Assembly (NCBI RefSeq): GCF_002563675.1
Contig: NZ_PDJC01000001.1
Span: 1,798,001-1,862,000 of the forward strand
Origin: Propionicimonas paludicola
Lineage (GTDB): Bacteria > Actinomycetota > Actinomycetes > Propionibacteriales > Propionibacteriaceae
Direction: 5' to 3'
DNA: 64,000 nt
Below the pieces are notes generated by a model, which saw only the letters and a list, made by a program, of their open reading frames with translations, was not told the origin of the DNA and searched no databases. The position numbers were made by a program, and so were the translations under genes. Shown here piece after piece: positions 25,800 to 32,694 of the stretch (the stretch's first letter is position 1; each line of letters starts with the position of its first letter).

Positions 25800-25832
25800 T
25801 TCAGACTGTTGCCGTCTGAAGTTATTTCAGAC
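25800..25832. promoter_or_regulatory. Probable TetR operator: 21-bp palindrome plus an extra half-site
   Basis: TTCAGAC (25800-25806) and GTCTGAA (25814-25820) form a perfect dyad with a seven-base spacer, and a third TTCAGAC lies at 25826-25832. It sits in the 127-base gap between the divergent tetR and fixC genes, where the -35 region of the fix promoter is expected. I infer binding of the TetR protein; the stretch is also much lower in GC than its flanks. Confidence 0.65.
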
Positions 25833-25882
25833 ACTAGCAGTCCATAACCGAAACGCGCTACCGTTCGATCAGTGGCGCGTCG

Positions 25883-26599
25883 ATGAGTGCGCCGAAAGGG
25901 GACCCCACCTTGCCCGGACTGCCTGCAGACGCTGGCGGCTTCAGCTCTCCGCACTCACCGCGCCGAGTCGGCCGTCCCCTGGACGAGACCGCCGAAGGCC
26001 GGATCCTCCGCGCCGGCATCGACCTCTACGGTCGCGAGGGCTGGCGTGGCACCACAATGTCGGCCATCGCCAAGGAAGCCGGAGTCGGCAAGGCCCTGCT
26101 CTACTCCCGATTCAGCAGCCAGACCGACATCCTCATCGCCGCCTTCGAGGCCTACATCCCCGAGCTCACCGGCGAGTTCAGCGGCATCCGCGAGCTGCTG
26201 CTCGCCGAGGCCAACCGGATGGCCGATCTGTACTTGGGTGAGCATTCGCTGGCCCTGCAGCGGGCGATCATCGACGCCTCAGCCGGAGTCGACCCGTTCC
26301 CGCAGATCACCGAGGGAATGTCCCAGCGCACCGTGATTCCGATGCGTGCCCACGTCCGGGCCGCGATCGAGCGCGGCGAACTCCCGCCGTGGACGAAGGT
26401 GACCCCACTGCTGGATGTGATCGAGGGCGCGGTGCGGATGCACGTCTTCGCCGCCCCTCATCTGACCGAGAAAGTGCGCGCCGGAATCCGCGACTACACC
26501 CGAAACCTGGTCGACGAGCAGCTGCTGCTGCTGACCAAGGTCGGTCCGCTGCGCGGGCATCCGGATCCGGACTGGCAGCCCCGACCGGCCCAGGACTAG
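25883..26599 (+). CDS. TetR family transcriptional regulator
   Basis: 238 residues. The N-terminal helix-turn-helix is typical: ILRAGIDLYGREGWRGTTMSAIAKEAGVGKALLYSRFSS spans about residues 41-79 and ends in the recognition helix. The C-terminal ligand domain ends at about 230, with no motif that points to a ligand. The gene is divergent from the 13-gene fix/cai-like operon and shares the palindromic intergenic region, so it is most likely the operon's repressor, released by the substrate or a CoA derivative. The ATG at 25883 lacks a good ribosome site. Confidence 0.88.
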   Translation: MSAPKGDPTLPGLPADAGGFSSPHSPRRVGRPLDETAEGRILRAGIDLYGREGWRGTTMSAIAKEAGVGKALLYSRFSSQTDILIAAFEAYIPELTGEFSGIRELLLAEANRMADLYLGEHSLALQRAIIDASAGVDPFPQITEGMSQRTVIPMRAHVRAAIERGELPPWTKVTPLLDVIEGAVRMHVFAAPHLTEKVRAGIRDYTRNLVDEQLLLLTKVGPLRGHPDPDWQPRPAQD

Positions 26600-26612
26600 C
26601 CAGGACGCCGTC

Positions 26613-26628
26613 GGCCGACCGGTCGGCC
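26613..26628. terminator. 16-bp palindrome between convergent genes
   Basis: GGCCGACC directly followed by GGTCGGCC is a perfect palindrome in the 46-base gap between the convergent tetR and VOC genes. It can form a hairpin on both transcripts and probably acts as a shared terminator. Confidence 0.45.
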
Positions 26629-26645
26629 AGGCGTGCGGCGAGGAC

Positions 26646-27530
26646 TCAGCCGAAGGCGGCGATGTCGATCTTGCCCATGCTCATCAGCGTGGCGTAGGCG
26701 TCCGGGCCGGCCATCAGCTCGTCCAGGTTGTCGGGAACCAGCTGCCAGCTCAGGCCGAACTTGTCCTGACACCAGCCGCATTGCTCGGCCTCGGGGACGG
26801 CACTGAGCTCGCCCCACCAGCGATCCAGCTCTTCCTGCCCGTGGCAGTAGACCAGCAGCGAGACTCCGGGGGTGAAGGTGAAGTCCTGGTCGGCGGCGTC
26901 CATTGCGGCCAGCCACTCGCCCACCAGCTGGAAGTCGGCGAACATCACCTGGCCGGCGACCGGGCCGGCCTCGGCCGGGTAGGTCGCGATAGTGCCCGGA
27001 CGTCCACCGAACAACCCCAGGTAGAAGTCGATGGCCTCCTTGGCCCGTCCCTGGACGGTGCTGCCGAACATGATCGACGGGACGATGAACGGCCGCGGCT
27101 CGCCCTCGGGGTTGGTCAACATCAGCTGCCAGCTGACTCCCCACTTGTCCTCGACCCAGCCGTAGCGGCGGCTGTAGGGATACTCCTGCAGCGGCATCAG
27201 CACGCTGCCCTCCGCGGCCAGGGCGGTCCACAGATCGTCCAGATGCTCGCGGGCCTGGTCGTCGACCGACGGGTCGAAGTTCACGAAGAACGACACCGAC
27301 GGGTTCGGACGAAACTCCGGCCCGGCGTTGATGCCGACCAACCGGTAGCCGCCCAACTCGAACTCGACAGTGACCGGCTGACCGGCGAACTCCTTCTGGA
27401 AGTCGGGTAAGCCCTCGTCGGGGTAGCGGTGGATGTCGATGATCCGCGCATTCGGGAAGACCGATGCGTAGAACGTGGCCGCCTCCTCGGCGGTGTGGTC
27501 GAACCAGAGGTTCGGGACGATCTTCTGCAT
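26646..27530 (-). CDS. Two-domain VOC (PhnB-like) protein
   Basis: 294 residues holding two glyoxalase/bleomycin-resistance (VOC) repeats. Repeat 1 starts at MQKIVPNLWFDHTAEEAATFY and ends in YGWVEDKWGVSWQL; repeat 2 starts at VPSIMFGSTVQGRAKEAIDFY and ends in CGWCQDKFGLSWQLVP. This is the PhnB/'3-demethylubiquinone-like' subgroup, common in soil bacteria and mostly of unknown substrate. The ATG at 27530 has GGGAGG upstream. A TGTGAC-N6-GTCACA dyad at 27549-27566 lies about 20 bases before the start. Confidence 0.85.
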   Translation of the reverse strand: MQKIVPNLWFDHTAEEAATFYASVFPNARIIDIHRYPDEGLPDFQKEFAGQPVTVEFELGGYRLVGINAGPEFRPNPSVSFFVNFDPSVDDQAREHLDDLWTALAAEGSVLMPLQEYPYSRRYGWVEDKWGVSWQLMLTNPEGEPRPFIVPSIMFGSTVQGRAKEAIDFYLGLFGGRPGTIATYPAEAGPVAGQVMFADFQLVGEWLAAMDAADQDFTFTPGVSLLVYCHGQEELDRWWGELSAVPEAEQCGWCQDKFGLSWQLVPDNLDELMAGPDAYATLMSMGKIDIAAFG

Positions 27531-27548
27531 GGCCGGGGTCCTCCCAGG

Positions 27549-27566
27549 TGTGACTGCGTCGTCACA
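27549..27566 (-). promoter_or_regulatory. Inverted repeat upstream of VOC gene
   Basis: TGTGAC and GTCACA with a six-base spacer form a perfect dyad 19 bases before the VOC start. It looks like a Crp-type half-site pair, but the TGTGA/TCACA spacing is eight instead of six, so the binding protein is uncertain. Confidence 0.35.
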
Positions 27567-27683
27567 GCCAATCTCGCCCGCGCGAGCCGCCCCGTCAATG
27601 GGTTCGCGCCACCGACTATGCGGGGTCGGCAGTTCTCGGCATCACCTCGTGCCAGAGCCACCCAGTTCCTGAAGGCTCTCGGC

Positions 27684-28820
27684 TCACCCGGCAAACGGGT
27701 CGGCGTCGTCGCGAACAGCCCGGCTCCCCCGGACTCCGAGCCAGACCTCTCGAAGAGTCGGCGTTGCCACGTAGAAGCGCCCCCTCTTCTCGCCGTGCGG
27801 CTCCAGATAGCCGGCGTCGACCAGCGCCTTGAGATCTCGTCCGGCAGTCTGCTCGGTGATCGTGCTACCCGACTCGGCAGCGATCTTCAGATAGGTGGCG
27901 CGACGCAGTCGCAGCCCCATGGCGGCATCGTTGAGCGCAGCCAGTTGCCGCTCCTCCCGGGCGCCGACCAGCCGCTCGATACCCATCCACATACGCTCTG
28001 CATCGTCGACCCGGCGACGCAGAGTGGACGCCTGCCGCAGATGCGCGGTCAGCGTGAAGCGCACCCACGCCGTGGTGCTCCGCTCCGGAGCCCAGTGACC
28101 GCCTCCGACCTGAGCCAGGACGTCGTAGTAAGCCTGACTGTTGCGACCCAAGTACTCCTCGATGCTCATGAACACCGGGGACAAGATGCCGTTGCGAGCC
28201 AGCACAAGGCTCTGCAGACAGCGCGCCATCCTCCCGTTCCCGTCCCGGAAGGGGTGGATCATCACTAGGTTCAGGTGAGCCATAGCCGCCTTCACCAGCA
28301 ACTCGTCATCAGCGCAGTCGTTCACATACGCGGCAAGCTCTGCCATGAGTCCGGGAACGTGGTCGACATCGGCACCCTCATGCATGATCTCCTGAGTCTG
28401 CTCGCGCTGCACGTAGATGGAGCCGGCTCTCCAACGGCCGGGACGGTTGAGCAGCGAATACCCGGTCATCATGAAATGCAGGCTCTTGAGCAGGCTCACG
28501 CTGCACTCGAAGTCCTGGTCGTCAGCGCGCTGCAGCACATAGGTCATCGCGTTTCGATAGCCCTCAAGCGCCATTCGCGTCTCGGTGCTGGAGTCCAACG
28601 GCTCCTCTCCGAGCGCGACCGCGGCGACGTCGTCCAGTCGTGCGTCGTAGCCTTCGATGCTGTTCGAACCCTGAATGTTGCGGGCAAAGGAGAGGCGTCG
28701 AAGTGAACCGGTCCAGCGATGCGGCTCATTGAGAACGAAGCGCAGCCGAACCCGAAGATCCTCGATCTCGGCAAGCACAGCAAGCTCACGCTCATCGAGT
28801 TTCGCTGATCGATAGAGCAT
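27684..28820 (-). CDS. Fic domain protein (probable AMP transferase) with N-terminal inhibitory helix
   Basis: 378 residues. The Fic core motif HPFRDGNGR (189-197) is complete, including the catalytic histidine. SNSIEG (52-57) matches the (S/T)xxxE(G/N) inhibitory helix within the same chain, so it is of class II (self-inhibited). The C-terminal 100 residues are a winged-helix domain. Such proteins attach AMP to a protein target when the inhibitory glutamate is displaced. The ATG at 28820 follows GAGGAGG; a TTG 15 bases upstream is less likely. No separate antitoxin gene is adjacent. Confidence 0.9.
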   Translation of the reverse strand: MLYRSAKLDERELAVLAEIEDLRVRLRFVLNEPHRWTGSLRRLSFARNIQGSNSIEGYDARLDDVAAVALGEEPLDSSTETRMALEGYRNAMTYVLQRADDQDFECSVSLLKSLHFMMTGYSLLNRPGRWRAGSIYVQREQTQEIMHEGADVDHVPGLMAELAAYVNDCADDELLVKAAMAHLNLVMIHPFRDGNGRMARCLQSLVLARNGILSPVFMSIEEYLGRNSQAYYDVLAQVGGGHWAPERSTTAWVRFTLTAHLRQASTLRRRVDDAERMWMGIERLVGAREERQLAALNDAAMGLRLRRATYLKIAAESGSTITEQTAGRDLKALVDAGYLEPHGEKRGRFYVATPTLREVWLGVRGSRAVRDDADPFAG

Positions 28821-28833
28821 TTCATACCTCCTC

Positions 28834-28856
28834 AATGATGTTTACTATACATCATT
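28834..28856. promoter_or_regulatory. Operator-like dyad over the fic promoter
   Basis: AATGATGT (28834-28841) and ACATCATT (28849-28856) are perfect inverted half-sites seven bases apart. The minus-strand -10 box TATAGT lies in the centre, and the ribosome site follows at once. The element is strikingly AT-rich. The Fic protein has its own winged helix, so autoregulation is possible. Confidence 0.6.
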
Positions 28857-28890
28857 ACGTGCAGGAGATGCGGCACGAAATGATCGAGGG

Positions 28891-29784
28891 CTAGACCTTT
28901 CGCGGTAACGCCTCGTGGAGCCGCCATTGGAGCTCGGCGATCTCGTCGGGCCCGAGCGGACCGGGCTCGGCCAGCAGCGCCTTCAGCTTCTTCATCCAGA
29001 GCACGTTGACGCCCTGCACAGTGAACGCCCCGCCGATCAGTGGCCAGTCGGCCTCCACGAAGCACAACACGCCGCGCACCGGGACCTCCGGCTCGTCGGC
29101 CAGCACCTGACGAACCAGCCCCACCTGCTTGTGCATGCCGTCGACCAGCGGAGTGCGGTTGCGTCCGCCGATGATGAGTAGCTCCTCCCGCGGACGAATG
29201 ATCCCGCCCTCGATGCGCAGTTCCGGGCGCTGACCGCGGTAGCGCTTGGCGTCCACCACGAACACTCCGGACGGGCAGACGACCAGGTGATCGATGTTCG
29301 CCTTCGTCCCGGGCACCTGGCGATCGTGCAGCACGCGAAGACTCGGTCCGGCGACCTCAGCCAGCATGTCGCCGAGCCGCTCCTCCCCCATGGCTCCACT
29401 GGCCCAGGCCGTCGTCGTCTGCGGGTCGTCGAACACCGCCAGCAGGAACTTCCCGATCCGGGGATGGGCGGCCTGAACCCGCTCTTGGCGCGCATCGTGG
29501 CGCCGCTCGTACTCCTGTTTGGCCGAACCACCGGCCGTGCCGTCGACCGCCTCGAGCAGCGGAGCCGACTCTGCGGCCATGGCACGCCGAGGGGGTTCGC
29601 TGGCCTCGGCCGGCCCGTCCAGCCCGCGCCGCGGACCGCAACTCACGCAGGCCACGGACCTGCTCGTCCGGTCGTAGTCGGCCAGCTCGCCCGCGGCGAG
29701 TTCGGCACCACACCGAGAACAGGTCCCGGCGTAGCGCAACTTCATCCGTTTGACGGCAGGGGGTGTCGCCGTAGCATCGGTCAC
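28891..29784 (-). CDS. NERD-domain protein with N-terminal zinc ribbon
   Basis: 297 residues from the GTG at 29784. Two cysteine pairs near the start (CSRCGAEL and CVSCG) form a zinc ribbon, followed by a charged linker, then the nuclease-related domain: MGEERLGDMLAE, ANIDHLVVCPSGVFVVDAKRYRG with the conserved aspartates and lysine, and a C-terminal IDG-like GVLCFVEADWPL. These proteins are predicted to be DNA- or RNA-processing enzymes; none of the evidence here fixes the target. The start is uncertain: MKLRYAG, 13 codons later, is the alternative. It follows the GH1 gene on the same strand but is probably separate. Confidence 0.75.
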   Translation of the reverse strand: MTDATATPPAVKRMKLRYAGTCSRCGAELAAGELADYDRTSRSVACVSCGPRRGLDGPAEASEPPRRAMAAESAPLLEAVDGTAGGSAKQEYERRHDARQERVQAAHPRIGKFLLAVFDDPQTTTAWASGAMGEERLGDMLAEVAGPSLRVLHDRQVPGTKANIDHLVVCPSGVFVVDAKRYRGQRPELRIEGGIIRPREELLIIGGRNRTPLVDGMHKQVGLVRQVLADEPEVPVRGVLCFVEADWPLIGGAFTVQGVNVLWMKKLKALLAEPGPLGPDEIAELQWRLHEALPRKV

Positions 29785-29843
29785 CCGGCCATTGAACAGT
29801 GCGCCTGCGTCCCGCCGCAGGCAGCGAGCGGAAATCGCCGCCT

Positions 29844-31052
29844 TCAGACCGGCAGGACGCCGCGGCGGGCCAGGTCGCCGAGCCAGAACAGGCTCGGCTT
29901 GGCGGTCCGGACGAAGCTGTCCCGGTCGACCGCGACCAGGCCGAAGGTTGGCGCGAACGAGCCCCACTCGTAGTTGTCCAGCAGCGACCAGTGCAGATAG
30001 CCACGGACGTCCGCGCCGTCGGCCATTGCTGCCGCCAGTCCGGCCAACGCGGCCCGGGTGTACTCGATCCGCTCGGCATCGTCCGCGGTGGCGATGCCGT
30101 TCTCGGTGACCAGGATCGGCAGCCCGGTCAGTCGATGAGTGTGCCGGACGGCATCACCCAGCGCGGCCGGGTAGTACTCCCAGCCGGTCAAGGTGAACCG
30201 GGTGCCGTCCGGCCACGACTGCGGGCCGTAGCCGAGTGAGTCCTCGGTGGGCCCTATGAGGGTGCGCAGATAGGCCTGGACGCCGATGAAGTCGTCGCCG
30301 CGGGCCTGCTCCAGGAAGAAGTCCTCGCGCCAGTACCGCCAGGCGTCGCGCTGCGCCTCCCAGCCGGGGACGGCCTGAAAGGCCTGGTTGGCCACGCTCC
30401 AGCCGACCCGGGCCCGGGTGGACGCGCGGACCACGTCGACCGCCGCATGATGCGCGGCGGCGATCGCCTGGGCGCGCTGTTCGTCCACGCCGACCGCGTT
30501 CATGCCCAAAGTGGTGTCGGTGATCGCGCCGAGCTGGATCACCAGCATGTTCGGCTCGTTGATGGTGATCACCCAGGCCACGTCGGCCAGGATGCCGACC
30601 GCAGCCTCCACATAGCGGGTGAACCGGTCCACGGCGTCCGGCGCCTGCCAGCCGCCGCGCTGCTGCCACCACCGCGGAAAGGTGAAGTGGTGCAGGGTGA
30701 CGATCGGCTGCACCCCGGCGGGCAGGCAGGCGTCGATCATGGCCCGGTAGTGCGCCAGCGCGGCCCGCGAAATGACCCCGGGCTCCGGCTCGATCCGGGC
30801 CCACTCGATCGAGAACCGGTAGCAGCCCAGCCCGGACTCGGCGAGCAGGGCGATGTCCTGGCCGTAGCGGTGGAACGAGTCGCAGGCATCCCCGGACGGC
30901 TCGGGCACCGCGGTGCCCGGTGCGTACTCGGCCACCCAGTGGCCTGTGTTGACGTTGCCGCCCTCGGTCTGGTGGGCAGCTGTCGCAGCACCCCACAGAA
31001 AGCCGGACGGCGCTGCCACCACCGGGCCGCGCTCACTGATTGTCGCGCTCAC
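29844..31052 (-). CDS. Family 1 glycoside hydrolase (beta-glucosidase)
   Basis: 402 residues. The GH1 opening GFLWGAATAAHQTEG (17-31), acid/base E166 in TINEPN and nucleophile E317 in ILVTENG are all present. No signal peptide, so it acts in the cytoplasm on imported beta-glycosides. The GTG at 31052 follows GGGAGGAG and overlaps the GH13 gene by 20 bases. It is the last gene of the locus; being somewhat short for GH1 (about 450 usual), it probably lacks some loops around the active site. Confidence 0.9.
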   Translation of the reverse strand: MSATISERGPVVAAPSGFLWGAATAAHQTEGGNVNTGHWVAEYAPGTAVPEPSGDACDSFHRYGQDIALLAESGLGCYRFSIEWARIEPEPGVISRAALAHYRAMIDACLPAGVQPIVTLHHFTFPRWWQQRGGWQAPDAVDRFTRYVEAAVGILADVAWVITINEPNMLVIQLGAITDTTLGMNAVGVDEQRAQAIAAAHHAAVDVVRASTRARVGWSVANQAFQAVPGWEAQRDAWRYWREDFFLEQARGDDFIGVQAYLRTLIGPTEDSLGYGPQSWPDGTRFTLTGWEYYPAALGDAVRHTHRLTGLPILVTENGIATADDAERIEYTRAALAGLAAAMADGADVRGYLHWSLLDNYEWGSFAPTFGLVAVDRDSFVRTAKPSLFWLGDLARRGVLPV

Positions 31053-32694
31053 CCTCGGCTCCTCCCAGGTCGATCACCGCGAAGCTGAAGGGCTCCAGCT
31101 CCACCCGCTCGTGGCCCAGCATCGCTCCTTGCCCGAGCAGGATTCGGGACTGCTCCGCCAGCGCCCACGGCCAGCTGGCCGGACGCTCGGACGGGTTCAG
31201 CACGACCAGCAGCGACTCGTCCTCGCCGCGCAGGTAGCCGGCCGGATAGCCGTCGGCGAGCAGCCACAGCGGCGCTCCGGCGGCCAGCCGAGGGTCCCGG
31301 TGCCGCAGCGAGATCAGCTCCCGGGTCAGGTGCAGCAGCGAGTCCGGGTCGTCGAACTGGTCGGCCAGGTTCGGTGCTCCGGGCGTGCAGTCGGCCGGCA
31401 GGTAGTGGCTGTCGGTGGTGGTCGGCGCGAACGGCGTCCGGGCCAGGTCGCCCCACGCCATCGGGGTCCGGGAGCCGGCCCGCTCGAACCGCGGCTCCAA
31501 CCGGGAGCCCTCGAAAGGTTCGAGCCCGGGCAGGTACCGCATGCCCAGTTCATCGCCGTAGTAGAGGCAGGGCATGGTCGGCCAGGTGAACACCAGGGCC
31601 AGCGCGACCGCGGCCTGCCGGGCGTCCCGGCTGCCGGCGACCAGCCGGCTGAAGTCGTGGTTTCCGGTGGGCAGGCCGATCACCCCGGATCGGCCGTAGC
31701 CAGCCTTCGGGTCGGCCGCCGTGATCGCCCGAACGGCCTGCAGCCAGGCCGCCGCGAAGGTCTTCAGGCTGCCCTGGCCGGACGCGTCGGCCCACGACGG
31801 ATGGGCAGGCCAGTGGTCGCTGACCGTGCCGCCGCCGTTTTGCCACAGCGATCGCAACGGCAGTCCGTTGTCGCTGCCACCGAAGTGGACGAACATGTCG
31901 GCGTGGAAGCCGGCCGGCACCGACAGGGCCGGATCTCCCCATTCGGCGATCAGGATCCGGCCCGGATAGTGCTGGTCGATCCAGCTGCGCAGCTCGGTCC
32001 ACAGCCGACGGGTCTCGACGAGTTCGGGATCGTCCTTGACCAGGGATGCGGCCATGTCCACCCGGAAGCCGGCGACGCCCAGCTCGAACCAGTGCGCCAT
32101 GATCTGGGTCAGCGCCTCCCGGTTGGCCCGCGGACCGGGCGCGTCCACCGGTTGGCGCCACGGCTCGTCCGGGTTGAGTCGGGCGTAGCCGTAGTTCAGC
32201 GCCGGCTGGAAGTCCAGGAAGTTGGGCAGGTAGGCGCTGCCGTCGGGTCGCGCGACCCAGCCGGGCCGAGGCTCTGGCGACCACAGGTACCGATCACGGA
32301 CGGCCGGCTCGGCTCCTGGCGTGGAGGCCGCCAGGAACCACGGGTGCTCGTCGGAGGTGTGCCCGGCGACCAGATCCAGCACGATCCCGATCCCCCGCTC
32401 GGCGGCGGCCTCACACAGCGCGGCCAGGTCTGCGTTGCTGCCGTAGCGCGGGGCGATCGTGAGGTAGTCGGCCACGTCGTAGCCGGCGTCCCGGAACGGA
32501 GAGACGAAGCATGGGTTCAGCCACACAACGTCCACCCCCAACCAGGCCAGGTAGTCCAGTCGCTCGCGCAGCCCGATCAGGTCGCCGATCCCGTCGCCAT
32601 TGCCGTCGGCAAAGCTCTGCGGGTAGGCCTGATAGAGCACCAGCTCGTCCAACCGGTCGGCCAGCGGGACGATCGGTGAAGCCACGGGGCTCAC
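31033..32694 (-). CDS. Family 13 glycoside hydrolase (alpha-glucosidase/amylase type)
   Basis: 553 residues. It has a TIM barrel with VVWLNP (57-61), nucleophile D213 (GFRVD), acid/base E251 (ILIAEW) and the third acid in GNHDF further on; the C-terminal beta domain ends at the stop. No signal peptide. GTG 32694 overlaps the GH3 stop codon by four bases (GTGA). The enzyme cleaves an alpha-glucosidic bond, unlike the beta-specific GH1 and GH3 partners, so the operon handles mixed linkages or the enzyme acts on a separate substrate such as a sucrose- or trehalose-like sugar. Confidence 0.85.
   Translation of the reverse strand: MSPVASPIVPLADRLDELVLYQAYPQSFADGNGDGIGDLIGLRERLDYLAWLGVDVVWLNPCFVSPFRDAGYDVADYLTIAPRYGSNADLAALCEAAAERGIGIVLDLVAGHTSDEHPWFLAASTPGAEPAVRDRYLWSPEPRPGWVARPDGSAYLPNFLDFQPALNYGYARLNPDEPWRQPVDAPGPRANREALTQIMAHWFELGVAGFRVDMAASLVKDDPELVETRRLWTELRSWIDQHYPGRILIAEWGDPALSVPAGFHADMFVHFGGSDNGLPLRSLWQNGGGTVSDHWPAHPSWADASGQGSLKTFAAAWLQAVRAITAADPKAGYGRSGVIGLPTGNHDFSRLVAGSRDARQAAVALALVFTWPTMPCLYYGDELGMRYLPGLEPFEGSRLEPRFERAGSRTPMAWGDLARTPFAPTTTDSHYLPADCTPGAPNLADQFDDPDSLLHLTRELISLRHRDPRLAAGAPLWLLADGYPAGYLRGEDESLLVVLNPSERPASWPWALAEQSRILLGQGAMLGHERVELEPFSFAVIDLGGAEGERDNQ

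Noticed and set aside
9711-25832. Calling the operon a carnitine (cai) operon
   Set aside because: CaiT and CaiE are absent, the crotonase lacks the hydratase glutamates, and an enoate reductase and extra carriers are present. Similarity to cai genes shows chemistry, not substrate.
27549-27566. Crp/GlxR binding site before the VOC gene
   Set aside because: TGTGA to TCACA spacing is eight bases, not six.
27684-28820. Fic toxin-antitoxin pair
   Set aside because: No small antitoxin gene is adjacent and the protein carries its own inhibitory helix.
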